NCBI GenBank assembly: GCA_016719785.1 | Contig: JADJYJ010000008.1 | Coordinates: forward strand, 328,272 to 392,271 | Length of the DNA: 64,000 nucleotides | Reading direction: 5' to 3' | From: Candidatus Amarolinea dominans | Lineage (GTDB): Bacteria > Chloroflexota > Anaerolineae > SSC4 > Amarolineaceae | In this document: piece after piece, positions 26,096-34,900 of the stretch | Numbering within the stretch: the first letter of the stretch is position 1 | Layout: each line of letters begins with the position of its first letter | Notes under the pieces: generated by a model | Seen by the model: only the letters and a program-made list of their open reading frames with translations | Databases searched by the model: none | What the model was told of the DNA's origin: nothing | Position numbers and translations under genes: made by a program

Positions 26096-28871
26096 GCTGA
26101 TCCAGCTCTTTGAGCCGCTCGTTGGCGTCCTGCAGCCGGGTGGCCGCCTCCGAAAGCTCGGCCGTGCGTTCGGCCACGCGCTGCTCCAGCACGGCGTTGA
26201 GCTGGCGGATTTCATCCGCGGCCCGTTTGCGCTCGGTGATGTCTTCCAGGCTGCCCTCGGCGAAGTGGATACCGTCAACCTCGTCGCGGACCGCGTGCGC
26301 CGTGTCTCGCGCCCAGATGATCCGGCCGTCGCGACGGCGCAACTGGATCTCGTCCTGGCGTATGACGTTTTCTTGCGCCAGCCGCGCCTTCTGCCGCACG
26401 CGCCGGTCAGGGTCCAGGAAAAGGTCGGCGGCATTGACCTCCAGCAGCGCCCCTGGGGCGGGGTAGCCCAACATCTCCGAGAGGGCCTGGTTGGCGGCGA
26501 GGATGCGGCCATCCGGCGTCGTGCGGTAAAGGCCGATCGGCACCCCTTCGAACAGGCTGCGATAGCGGTGCTCGCTCTCGATCAGCGCGGCTTCGGCTCG
26601 CTTGCGTTCCGCAATCTCTTGCTGGGCCTGCTGATAGAGCCGGGCGTTCTGAATCGCCACGCCGATTTGGGCCGCCACCGTTTCGAGTACGCGCTGATCG
26701 TTTTCGCTGTAGGCCGCCGGCCGTGGAGATTCGACATTGATCACCCCAAGGACGGCATCGCCCACCCGTATCGGCACGCAGAGTTCCGAGCGATTGTTTT
26801 CCCACAGGGCAAAGTAGCGTGGATCCGCGGGCGCATCGTCCAGCCGCACGCTCTGCCCGTGTTGCGCCACCCACCCCGTGATTCCCTGTCCGATCTGGGT
26901 TTCCCTTGCGGCCAGGTGTGCCTCGTCCGCGGCCATGATTTCGATCTCCCTGTCCTGGTTGATAACCGCAAACGGCGTCAGCACGCCGCGGGACGGGTCA
27001 ATCAGCAGCACACCGCCATAGTCATAGCCCAGCATGTTTTCCAGAATGTGAACCAGGTGCTGCGCGAGTTCCTCGGGCGTCCGCAGATGCAACAAATCTT
27101 GCCCGGTGCGATGGACGGCGGTCAACTCCTGCACGCGGCGGCGCGCATCCTCGAACAGGCGGGCGTTCTCGATAATCAGGGCAGCAGAGGCGGCGAACCG
27201 GGTGAGCAGATTCAGCTCCTCATCAGAAAATGCGGCCGGGCGCGTGGCATCGAGCGTGAGAACGCCTATGACGCGTTTCTGGATGACGAGCGGCGCCGCG
27301 ATGGCGCTCTGGATGTCGAACGCTTCTTCGATGTCGCCGTCGTAACGGGTTGCGGGATCGGTGCGGGCGTCGGTGATGAGCAGCGGTTTTTGTTCGCGAG
27401 CCGTGAGCGCCGCGTAGCCCGAATCGCTGGCAAACGAAAAGTGATACAAGCGTGGATCGCTATAGCCGCTCAGCGCGCGAATGCGCAAACGGCCATCGGG
27501 TTCCACCAGCAAGACGCTGCCCTTCTCCGCAGCGGGAATGGCATGGCGGGCAGCCAGGAGCAGCCGTTCCAGCAGGGGTTGCAGCTCGGGCGTTTCACCC
27601 ACGGCCTGCGCCAGCATGGCCTGCGCTTCCAGTTCGCGTTCGCGCTGTTTGCGTTCGGTGATGTCGCGTGAGTGGATCACGGCGATTGTCTGACCCGACT
27701 CGTCCACCAGGCTGCGTCCAAGCGCCTCCAACGTGCGCCACGAGCCGTCTTTGTGCCGACAACGCAGCTCGACCGCCTCGCTGACGACGCCGAAATTGGA
27801 AAGCCCGCGCCTGAAAACATCCAAAGCCCGTGGCAGGTCATCCGGGTGAACAAGCTCGAAGGTGTTTGTGCCCATCAGTTCTTGCTGTTGGTAGCCGAGC
27901 ACTCGCTCAACGGCAGGACTCCCATAGCGAATGGTTCCGTCTTGGTCCAGAACGGTGATGATATCGGAAGCGTTCTCGATCAGTACGCGGAAGTGCTCTT
28001 CGCTGCGACGGAGCGCGTCTTGCGCCTGTTTGCGCTCAGTGACATCGCGCACGATGAACACCGTGTCGCCCTTCTCATCGGCCACGACGCGCGCCTCGAA
28101 GTCCGCGCTGCCGCTTCGCAATTCCAACTGATACTCGATGGTCTGCACCCCGCCGCTGCTGGCCGCGCTTTCGATGGCATCCATGCATGATTTTGCCGCC
28201 TGCGGCGGGAGCACTTCGCTCCATGTCTTACCGAGAAAGACTGCGGGCGGGACATACAGGGCGGACTCGTGTTCCGCCTTGTAATCCCAGATGACGCCGT
28301 CGCGATGGGTGCGAAACATCAGATCGGGAAGGGCATCCAGCAGGGTGCGGTTGCACCGCTCGCTCTCTGCCAGCGCACGGTTGGTCTTTTCCAGTTCGAG
28401 GATTTTGGCTTCGAGTTTGCGCACCAGGGCTTCGTTGTACAGCCGGTAGAAAGTCGCATCCTCGGTCAGCGGCGACTGCGGTGCAGTCAATTGCGCACTT
28501 TCCTGTGCGTGCAGCACCTCATGCACCATGCTAATGAGCTGGTCGTTCTCCACGGGCTTGAAGAGGAAGCGCGCCGCGCCCAACTGCCGCGCCAGCGCCG
28601 CGTCACGCGGATCGGTGTAGGTGCCGGTATAGAACACAAAGGGAATAGCGCGCAACTGCTCGTCGCGCTTGCACTCGCGGCACAGTGCAAAGCCGTCCAT
28701 CTGGGGCATGAGGATGTCGGAGATGATCAGGTTGGGGCGGGCGCGGCGGGCCAACGCCAACGCTTCTACGCCGTTGCCGGCCTCCAACACCGCATAACCG
28801 GACGCAGTCAGCAGCACCCGGAGCAGGTAACGATTTTGCTCGTTATCGTCAACGATCAGAATGACGCTCAT
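26046..28871 (-). CDS. Hybrid histidine kinase, 5' part (receiver, PAS and GAF sensors)
   Basis: Order of domains: response-regulator receiver at the N-terminus (about 1-118; acidic pair VDDNEQN, phospho-acceptor Asp in DILMPQMDG, Lys in FKPVEN). Then come two PAS domains (about 150-410, each ending VTERKQ or ITERKQ), two GAF domains (about 425-740, including GWVAQHGQSVRLDDAP), a third PAS (about 755-880) and a coiled linker (RAADEIRQLNAVLEQRVAER). No membrane segment, so a cytoplasmic sensor; the ligand is unknown. The last 14 residues are out of frame because of a one-base deletion near 26097. The intact chain would have about 1,158 residues. It is transcribed alone from a good promoter at 28932-28960. 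Confidence 0.9.
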   Translation of the reverse strand: MSVILIVDDNEQNRYLLRVLLTASGYAVLEAGNGVEALALARRARPNLIISDILMPQMDGFALCRECKRDEQLRAIPFVFYTGTYTDPRDAALARQLGAARFLFKPVENDQLISMVHEVLHAQESAQLTAPQSPLTEDATFYRLYNEALVRKLEAKILELEKTNRALAESERCNRTLLDALPDLMFRTHRDGVIWDYKAEHESALYVPPAVFLGKTWSEVLPPQAAKSCMDAIESAASSGGVQTIEYQLELRSGSADFEARVVADEKGDTVFIVRDVTERKQAQDALRRSEEHFRVLIENASDIITVLDQDGTIRYGSPAVERVLGYQQQELMGTNTFELVHPDDLPRALDVFRRGLSNFGVVSEAVELRCRHKDGSWRTLEALGRSLVDESGQTIAVIHSRDITERKQRERELEAQAMLAQAVGETPELQPLLERLLLAARHAIPAAEKGSVLLVEPDGRLRIRALSGYSDPRLYHFSFASDSGYAALTAREQKPLLITDARTDPATRYDGDIEEAFDIQSAIAAPLVIQKRVIGVLTLDATRPAAFSDEELNLLTRFAASAALIIENARLFEDARRRVQELTAVHRTGQDLLHLRTPEELAQHLVHILENMLGYDYGGVLLIDPSRGVLTPFAVINQDREIEIMAADEAHLAARETQIGQGITGWVAQHGQSVRLDDAPADPRYFALWENNRSELCVPIRVGDAVLGVINVESPRPAAYSENDQRVLETVAAQIGVAIQNARLYQQAQQEIAERKRAEAALIESEHRYRSLFEGVPIGLYRTTPDGRILAANQALSEMLGYPAPGALLEVNAADLFLDPDRRVRQKARLAQENVIRQDEIQLRRRDGRIIWARDTAHAVRDEVDGIHFAEGSLEDITERKRAADEIRQLNAVLEQRVAERTAELSEAATRLQDANERLKELDQPRASSLPTFHTSCARP

Positions 28872-28931
28872 TCACACCTCACTTCCTGCTCACCGATTCG
28901 TTCGGAAGATGGCTGGACAGACAGTGAATTG

Positions 28932-28960
28932 ACTATACACTCCTTCGTGTGCCCTGTCAA
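28932..28960 (-). promoter_or_regulatory. Strong promoter for the hybrid kinase
   Basis: On the minus strand: perfect TTGACA, a 17-base spacer, TATAGT. It lies about 60 bases before the kinase ATG. One of the best matches in the window. Confidence 0.6.
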
Positions 28961-29202
28961 TTCCATAAATGAATGACTTGTCAGCCCACGCAGCCTAACC
29001 CGGGCGGGTCGAGAGTATTCAGTTGGGCTTGTGTTCTAAGGAATGAGAATTAAATAAGTGTCCGCTTTGGTGCTGTCTGTATGCTCAGAATTTGCTCGGA
29101 ACTGGACAGTTAAAAATTCTCATTCCTGAGCGAGCACACCGTTGACAATGACACCGGGAAGTGCCATAATGATGAGCGAGCAACCGATCCGCCCGGTGTA
29201 CC

Positions 29203-29319
29203 ATGCAAGACCCTACGCCGGGTTATGCCTGGGGTGTTGCCGTGGCCGGCAGCCTGGCTTACGCCGCTGACGGCGTAGGCGGATTGTTGATCTTCGACGT
29301 GAGCGACCCGACGCATTAG
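29203..29319 (+). pseudogene. Fragment of an LVIVD-repeat surface protein
   Basis: A 38-codon frame reading GYAWGVAVAGSLAYAADGVG followed by GLLIFDVSDPTH, the repeat of LVIVD beta-propeller proteins. Only one repeat unit remains, with a start and a stop, so this is almost certainly the debris of a larger gene. Confidence 0.65.
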
Positions 29320-29487
29320 GGCAGGAGGCGGTCTGTGGTTTTGATCTGGGCCGCCTCCCTTAGCCGGGGATTAGCCGGGAGCATGATTGGTCAATGCGCC
29401 ATGAATGCGCTAAAATGACAGCTGCTTGTGTAGGACGCACGCCGGAAGAATGAACCGTGAAGTTCTTCGAAGCAAAGGATTCTGTTT

Positions 29488-29806
29488 ATGGCACTTGCAA
29501 TTTCTTCGACCGTCGTACTGGACAAAGTCGCGACGACTCTGGTTGCACAACAACGCTACACCACGATTGAGGAAGCCTTGTGGGAACTGGCATTGTCGGC
29601 TGTGCGCCAAGTTAGTCTATTATCGGCGTCGCGTACGTAGACTCGAACGTAAACACGGGATGGAATTCGAGCAGTTTACAGCCCACTTGCAGAACCGAGC
29701 TACACCGACTGAAGAGGACGATTGGCTGGCCTGGCGCTCAGCGTACAGAATGCTCCTTGACTGGCAGAAAGCCTACCAGGATCTATTGTATGCCCGCGCT
29801 CATTGA
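29488..29806 (+). pseudogene. Small toxin/antitoxin-type protein, frameshifted
   Basis: An ATG with AAAGGA eight bases upstream opens a helical protein (MALAISSTVVLDKVATTL, then YTTIEEALWELALSAVR). After about 40 codons the frame runs to a stop. The next frame continues smoothly as KLVYYRRRVRRLERKHGMEF, ending WQKAYQDLLYARAH. The total of 319 bases is one over a multiple of three, fitting one extra base near 29608. The intact protein would have about 105 residues and resembles antitoxin-like partners of small toxin genes; I am not certain of the family. A degraded copy of its last 60 bases lies downstream of the sulfatase. Confidence 0.6.
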
Positions 29807-29840
29807 TGATCTGCTGAACATCCTACTTGGAGGTATCCTG

Positions 29841-31583
29841 TTGGCATACAGGACGATTCTGTTCATACTCGCGCTGCTGGTTGGCAGTGTTATGCCTGTG
29901 CCGACCGTGTCGCCCGCTGGGCTGCGGGATGCCAGCCCCGTGACGGCCCGGGTAGCGCAACCACTTGGGCTGCCCAACATCGTGTTCATCCTGGCCGATG
30001 ATCTCGATCTCGATCTGGATACTGTGACTACCATGCCGCACCTGCAGGCGCTGTTGGCAGGGCAAGGCATCACCTTTACCCACTTCTTCGTCAACGCCTC
30101 CATCTGCTGCCCCTCGCGTGCGTCCCTGCTGCGTGGTCAGTACGTACACAACCACGGCGTCTACACCAACGGGCCGCCGCCGACCGGTGGTTTCGAGACC
30201 TTCCGTGATTTGGGTCTGGAAAACGACACCATCGCCACGCGCCTGCAAGACGTCGGTTATCGCACCGCCCTGTTTGGCAAATATCTCAATCGCTATCCGT
30301 ATGGCAGCCCGTCAAACTACATCCCGCCGGGGTGGGGCGAATGGTACAGCCCGTCCCCCACCGCGCCCGGCTACAATCAGTTCAACTATACGCTGAACGA
30401 AAATGGCACGCTGGTCGCCTATGGCAGCGATCCGGCAGATTATCTGCAGGATGTGCTGACCACCCAAGCGCTGAGTTTCATCACCCGCACCGTCACCAGC
30501 GGAGAGCCTTTCTTTGCCTATTTCTCGTCATTCTCCCCGCACACGCCATCCACGCCCGCGCCGCGGCACACCACGCTCTTCACCGACACGCTGGCGCCGC
30601 GCCCGCCGTCGTTCAACGAACTCGACGTCAGCGATAAGCCACAGTGGATTCAGAACCTGCCCCTGCTGACGCCTGAGGAGGTGCAGCAGATTGACGACCA
30701 GTACCGCCTGTGGTTGCAGTCCATGCAGGCGGTTGATGAAACCATCGCCGCCCTGGTCGAAACCCTGGAAGCGACCGGGCAATTGAACAACACCTACATC
30801 TTCTTCACCAGCGACAACGGCTACCACATGGGTCAACACCGCTTGCTGCCCGGCAAATACCTGGGCTATGAGGAAGATATCCACGTACCCTTGTTCGTGC
30901 GCGGCCCGCAGGCGCCGATCAGCCAAACCGTACCTTACCTGGCGAGTATCGTAGACCTGGCGCCGACCCTGGCCGACATTGCCGGGATTGAAACCCCAGC
31001 GTACACAGACGGACGTTCCCTGCTGCCATTGCTGGGTGGGAGTCCGCCCGCGGCCTGGCGGCAGGCTTTGCTGTTCGAGCAGTATGTGGGCGATCATCAT
31101 GGGTTGCGTGATCCCCTGGGCGAGCCACCCGATCCTTTCGACTCGCCGCGCTTTCAGAGCGCCCCGCTGTTCTACAGCGGCCTGCGCACGGCAGACCTGA
31201 AATACATCGAGTATGATACCGGCGAGCGCGAGCTGTACAACCTGGCGAATGATCCCTTCGAGTTGGAGAATCTAGCCGCCAGCGCCGACCCGACCACCCT
31301 GGCCCAGTTGGCCGCGTGGTTGTCTCTATTGAAGGGGTGCGCCGCGGACACCTGCCGCAGCCTGGAGATGCGGCCTCCACCCCCGCCACCCATCTGCGCG
31401 GAGCTGGACTTCGACCACAGCGGCAGTGTGACGGTGATTGATGTCGCACAGGTAGCGGCGCATTGGGGTGAAACGCCGCAGACGCCAGCCTGGGACCCGC
31501 GCTACGACCTGGACGACAACCTGGTGATAGATGCGGCCGACATGGCCGTCATCGCCGCGCGCTGGGGAGAAATCTGCCCGTAG
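29841..31583 (+). CDS. Secreted sulfatase with dockerin-like C-terminus
   Basis: Hydrolyses sulfate esters outside the cell. I chose a TTG start because GGAGG lies seven bases upstream and the chain then begins with a clean signal peptide (RTILFILALLVGSVMPVP); 580 residues. The sulfatase signature is ICCPSRASLLRG: Cys89 in the C-x-P-S-R motif is the predicted formylglycine. Metal-binding aspartates are in FILADDLDLD and a later pair in FFTSDNGYHMGQHRL. Residues about 525-580 are a dockerin-like pair of calcium loops (FDHSGSVTVIDVAQVAAHWG and YDLDDNLVIDAADMAVIAARW). The family could act on sulfated polysaccharides; the substrate is unknown. No formylglycine-generating enzyme is seen in the window. 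Confidence 0.9.
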   Translation: MAYRTILFILALLVGSVMPVPTVSPAGLRDASPVTARVAQPLGLPNIVFILADDLDLDLDTVTTMPHLQALLAGQGITFTHFFVNASICCPSRASLLRGQYVHNHGVYTNGPPPTGGFETFRDLGLENDTIATRLQDVGYRTALFGKYLNRYPYGSPSNYIPPGWGEWYSPSPTAPGYNQFNYTLNENGTLVAYGSDPADYLQDVLTTQALSFITRTVTSGEPFFAYFSSFSPHTPSTPAPRHTTLFTDTLAPRPPSFNELDVSDKPQWIQNLPLLTPEEVQQIDDQYRLWLQSMQAVDETIAALVETLEATGQLNNTYIFFTSDNGYHMGQHRLLPGKYLGYEEDIHVPLFVRGPQAPISQTVPYLASIVDLAPTLADIAGIETPAYTDGRSLLPLLGGSPPAAWRQALLFEQYVGDHHGLRDPLGEPPDPFDSPRFQSAPLFYSGLRTADLKYIEYDTGERELYNLANDPFELENLAASADPTTLAQLAAWLSLLKGCAADTCRSLEMRPPPPPPICAELDFDHSGSVTVIDVAQVAAHWGETPQTPAWDPRYDLDDNLVIDAADMAVIAARWGEICP

Positions 31584-31589
31584 CCAAGT

Positions 31590-31660
31590 AGAAGACCTAC
31601 CAGGATTTGCTGCATGCTCGCCCTCATCGAGAATCTGCTTCGCACTTTCCTCAATACGTG
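31590..31660 (+). pseudogene. Degraded copy of the end of the 29.8-kb small gene
   Basis: By hand alignment about 42 of 60 positions match 29768-29827, including CCTACCAGGAT and ATCTGCT. The reading KTYQDLLHARPH parallels KAYQDLLYARAH. The sulfatase gene is therefore flanked by two diverged copies of the same sequence. Confidence 0.55.
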
Positions 31661-32830
31661 ACCATTGGGCTGCGATTGTAGAGCAGCGAGTGCTGTGAGT
31701 CCAACAGCGGATGCTCGCTATCGGGCTTGACCCAGGTGTAGGCGCCGTCCGGGTTGAGTTGACGCGCCTTGACGGTGTCGGCCAGGCAGAGATCGAGGAT
31801 TTGCTGGCGGATGACCGTCTTGATGGTCGGATCTTCGACGGGAAAGAGCGTCTCTACGCGGCGATCGAGGTTGCGCTGCATCAAGTCGGCGCTGCTCAGG
31901 TAGATCAGTTCGTCGCCGTTGTTGCGCGCGTAGTAGATGCGGCTGTGCTCCAGAAAGCGGCCGACGATGCTGATGACGCGGATATTCTCGCTGACGCCGG
32001 GCAGGCCGGGCCGAATGCAGCAGATGCCGCGCACGATCAAGTTCACGCGCACGCCGGCCTGTGAAGCCCGGTAGAGGTCTTCGATCATGGCCGGATCGAG
32101 CAGCGAATTGACCTTGAAAATGAGAAGCCCATCCTTACCATACTTGATCTCGTTACGAATCATGTCGTGGATGGTGTCGCGCAAGGATACCGGCGCCACG
32201 CCCAGTTTGCGGTAGGACTTCGGATTGGAAAAACCGGTCAGGAAATTGAAGATGTCGGAGACATCCGAGGCAATGTCCTCACGACACGTCAGCAGGCCGA
32301 GGTCGGTGTAGATGCGGGCCGTGGTCGCGTTGTAGTTGCCGGTGCCCAGGTGGACATAGCGGTGGATACCGTCTCGCTCGCGGCGCACGATCAACGCCAG
32401 CTTGCAGTGCGTCTTCAAGCCCAGGACACCGTACACCACGTGTACGCCGGAGCGTTCCAGGGCGCGCGCCCAAACGATGTTGTTCTCTTCGTCGAAGCGC
32501 GCCTTTAGCTCGACCAGGACGGCCACATGCTTGCCGTTTTCGCCCGCCTCCATCAGCGCGTTGACGATGGGCGAGCGGCTGCCCACCCGGTAAAGGGTCA
32601 TCTTGATCGCCAGCACGTTGGGGTCTTCGGAGGCGGTGCGAATCAGATCAATCACGGGGGTAAAAGAGTCATAGGGATGATGCAACAGGATGTCCTGCCG
32701 CCGGATCGCGCTAAAAATGTCTTCCTCGCTGCTGAAGATGACCGGCACGGCCGCGGAAAACGGGCGGTCTTTGAGGTCGGGGCGATCCAGGCCGTGCAGT
32801 TCCATCAAGCTGGAAAGCCCCAAGGGGGCC
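31651..32830 (-). CDS. ppk1: Polyphosphate kinase Ppk1, 3' part of a frameshifted gene
   Basis: C-terminal two thirds of Ppk1, which reversibly makes polyphosphate from ATP. Family motifs are clear: DILLHHPYDSFTPVIDLI, AIKMTLYRVGSRSPIVNAL, VLVELKARFDEENNI, the phospho-acceptor histidine in RYVHLGTGNYNATTARIY, and TGFSNPKSYRKL. Near 32825 the DNA has five Cs in GGCCCCCTTGGGG; four would join this frame to the N-terminal part (expected PLGLSSLMELHG). The end of the gene overlaps the diverged repeat downstream of the sulfatase gene. Confidence 0.9.
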
Positions 32831-33811
32831 GTTGCTGGTGTAGATCGCGCCAGGATCGAGCTGCAATTTTTCCAGCAGGGTGTTCCGTACCCGCTCCGGC
32901 ATACCGGCGCCGATTTCCAAACGCACGCAGTTGCCAAAGCGGCGCTGGCGAATGCCCTGCTCGATGGTCAACAGCAGGTCGTCGGCTTCATCTTCCTGAA
33001 TCTCGATGTCGGTATCGCGAATGATACGGAAAGGGTAACACGCCATGATCTCCATCCCCACGAAGAGGTCGGAGAGATTGGCGGCAATCACCTGCTCGAG
33101 CCAGACGAAAGCCATACTGCGGTGTGGATGCGACGTGGAGCCGTCCTGCGCCCGCGTCAACGGCGCCAGTTCGTGCAGGGGAATGAGCCGCGCCAGGTTC
33201 GATGGCACCTTGACACGGGCGAAACGCTCGCCGTACTCCGGATCATTGATGAGCACCGCCAGGTTGAGGCTGAGGTTGGAGATGCGCGGAAAGGGGTGCG
33301 CAGCATCGAAGGCCAGGGGCGTGAGCACCGGGAACACCTCGCGCTCGTAGTAGGTGCGCAAGGCCGCGCGCTGGGCCGGCGTCAGATCATCGTAGTTCAG
33401 CAGGCGAATGCTCTGGCCGGCCAGTTTGGGCACCAGGTCCTCGGCCAGCACACGCGTCTGCTCGTCCAACAGCAGCAGCAGGGCTTTCCGAATCGCCTCC
33501 AACTGCTCGGTTGGAGTCATACCGTCTGGGGTGCGCTGAGTCACGCCCGCGGCAACTTGCTCACGCAGGCCCGAAATCCGAATCATGAAAAACTCGTCGA
33601 GGTTGGAGCCAAAGATGGAGAGGAACTTGATGCGCTCCAACAGGGGCGCATCCTGATTTTGCGCCTCCTGCAGCACCCGCCGGTTGAACTCGATCCAACT
33701 CAGCTCGCGGTTGATGTAGAGCCGCGGGTCACGCAGCAATGATCCCTTCTCCGGCGCACTTTCGCTCATGGTCGCCAGCTTGAGATCAAGCGGTAATTTC
33801 TTCTTTGGCAT
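32711..33811 (-). CDS. ppk1: Polyphosphate kinase Ppk1, 5' part of a frameshifted gene
   Basis: N-terminal and head domains of Ppk1: YINRELSWIEFNRRVLQEAQ, FLSIFGSNLDEFFMIR (nearly invariant in the family), PVLTPLAFDAAHPFPRISNL and FVWLEQVIAANLSDLF. The frame departs from the family after about residue 330 (GAIYTSNGPLG). The joined locus of 2,161 bases is one over a multiple of three, so removing one C gives a normal protein of about 719 residues. Polyphosphate serves as phosphate and energy store. The downstream alpha/beta hydrolase is not obviously related. Confidence 0.9.
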   Translation of the reverse strand: MPKKKLPLDLKLATMSESAPEKGSLLRDPRLYINRELSWIEFNRRVLQEAQNQDAPLLERIKFLSIFGSNLDEFFMIRISGLREQVAAGVTQRTPDGMTPTEQLEAIRKALLLLLDEQTRVLAEDLVPKLAGQSIRLLNYDDLTPAQRAALRTYYEREVFPVLTPLAFDAAHPFPRISNLSLNLAVLINDPEYGERFARVKVPSNLARLIPLHELAPLTRAQDGSTSHPHRSMAFVWLEQVIAANLSDLFVGMEIMACYPFRIIRDTDIEIQEDEADDLLLTIEQGIRQRRFGNCVRLEIGAGMPERVRNTLLEKLQLDPGAIYTSNGPLGAFQLDGTARPGSPRPQRPPVFRGRAGHLQQRGRHF

Positions 33812-33868
33812 GATTCATCCTATCAATCCTGTTCGGGCTGGTGTGCAGGATGGGCAACTGCTGCGCTT

Positions 33869-34699
33869 TCAGCCGCCCGCAAATTGCAGTTTCGCGCCCA
33901 GCCATTCCACAATCGCCGCGTTGACCTGATCCTGGCTGGGACTGATCGGCCCGCCGACCGAAACCAGGGCATGGCCGGCATTCCTGACCGATAGCAGCGT
34001 GGCCTGGCCGCCCACCGCCTGCAGCGCGGCCTGCAAGGCGACAGATTGGGCGATCGGCACAGTCTGGTCGCGCTCGCCATGCACGATGAAGAAGGGCGGC
34101 GCGCCGGCCTTGATGTAGGTAACCGGGCTGGCGCGGCGCAGCGCGTCCGGGTCGCGACCAAACACGGCGCGCAGGCGGCGCTGGAAGTACGAATTGGCTG
34201 AGATTGGGGTCAGGTCGGCCGGCCCATACAGATCAACCACGGCCTGCACCTGGCTCGATTGATGTGCATACTCATCGGTGTCGAAACCCGCGCTGGCGTC
34301 GGTCAGGCCGGCCAGGGAAACCAGATGCCCTCCCGCGCTGTTGCCGATGATGGCGATGCGCTGCGGATCAATGCCATACTTGACCGCGTGGGCGCGCAGG
34401 AACCGGATGGCGCATTTCACATCCTGGATGTGCGCGGGGAACAAGAATTCGGGCGCCAGCCGATAATTCAGAGCCACAAAGATGCCGCCGCGCTCAGTGA
34501 TGGCCGGCGCCAGCTCCAGGCTGTAGCCGCCATTCTTGTTACCTGTTGTCCACGCGCCGCCATGCACGTAAACCACGGTCGGCGCCGGCGCATGCGCCTG
34601 TTGCGCGGCGGGGTAGAGGTCAAGGACCATCCCCGATTGATTGCTGTACACGATGTTCTTCAGCCGCTTGATGGGCGGCGCACCACGAGTCCGTGCCAT
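33869..34699 (-). CDS. Alpha/beta hydrolase (HSL/BD-FAE-like esterase)
   Basis: A 276-residue hydrolase. Oxyanion-hole motif YVHGGAWTTG, nucleophile elbow IIGNSAGGHLVSL (Ser in GNSAG), acid residue in VHGERDQTVPIAQ, and His in RNAGHALVSV make a full catalytic triad. It resembles carboxylesterases of the hormone-sensitive-lipase and feruloyl-esterase-like groups. There is no signal peptide, so it is probably cytoplasmic. The natural ester is unknown. It precedes ppk1 on the minus strand by about 57 bases. Confidence 0.9.
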   Translation of the reverse strand: MARTRGAPPIKRLKNIVYSNQSGMVLDLYPAAQQAHAPAPTVVYVHGGAWTTGNKNGGYSLELAPAITERGGIFVALNYRLAPEFLFPAHIQDVKCAIRFLRAHAVKYGIDPQRIAIIGNSAGGHLVSLAGLTDASAGFDTDEYAHQSSQVQAVVDLYGPADLTPISANSYFQRRLRAVFGRDPDALRRASPVTYIKAGAPPFFIVHGERDQTVPIAQSVALQAALQAVGGQATLLSVRNAGHALVSVGGPISPSQDQVNAAIVEWLGAKLQFAGG

Positions 34700-34740
34700 G
34701 TCTCACCTCCAGCGCAACTGCCCATGCATCCGGCGCGACC

Positions 34741-34857
34741 ACCCCCCGCGGGAACGGGCGGGGGGGGGGCCCGGGGCGAGGTCGGCCTGCGCCGACCGGC
34801 GTCCACAGGGGACGCCGCGGCACGCCCATCAGGCGGTTTCAATCGCTGAGCAGTTAC
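34741..34857. repeat. Dispersed palindromic repeat, copy 2, with a shared end motif
   Basis: Contains a run of Cs and Gs, then CCGGTCGGCGCAGGCCGACC (minus strand, 34776-34806), the same core as the 4.9-kb copy in inverted orientation. Further on is CTGAGCAGTTAC (34846-34857), identical to the outer arm of the 22.6-kb inverted repeat. It lies between the hydrolase and the large glycosyltransferase gene. Confidence 0.6.
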
Positions 34858-34900
34858 TATTCAACGTCACTTCACCGGGCAAGGCGCCAATCGCCCTGCG

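Larger units (their letters stand above)
28872..29487. other. Non-coding stretch upstream of the kinase
   Basis: Contains the minus-strand kinase promoter and a short LVIVD-type gene fragment (29203-29319). A phrase of the form AATTCTCATTCCT recurs in inverted orientation around 29040-29130 (AGGAATGAGAATT and AAAATTCTCATTCCT), an inverted repeat of about 13 bp. No intact gene is seen. Confidence 0.5.

Noticed and set aside
26265..27671. A 468-codon plus-strand frame opposite the kinase
   Set aside because: Antisense to conserved GAF and PAS domains; no independent support.
32815..32840. Programmed ribosomal frameshift in ppk1
   Set aside because: Ppk1 is not known to use recoding, there is no clear slippery heptamer plus structure, and similar one-base shifts occur in five unrelated genes here.
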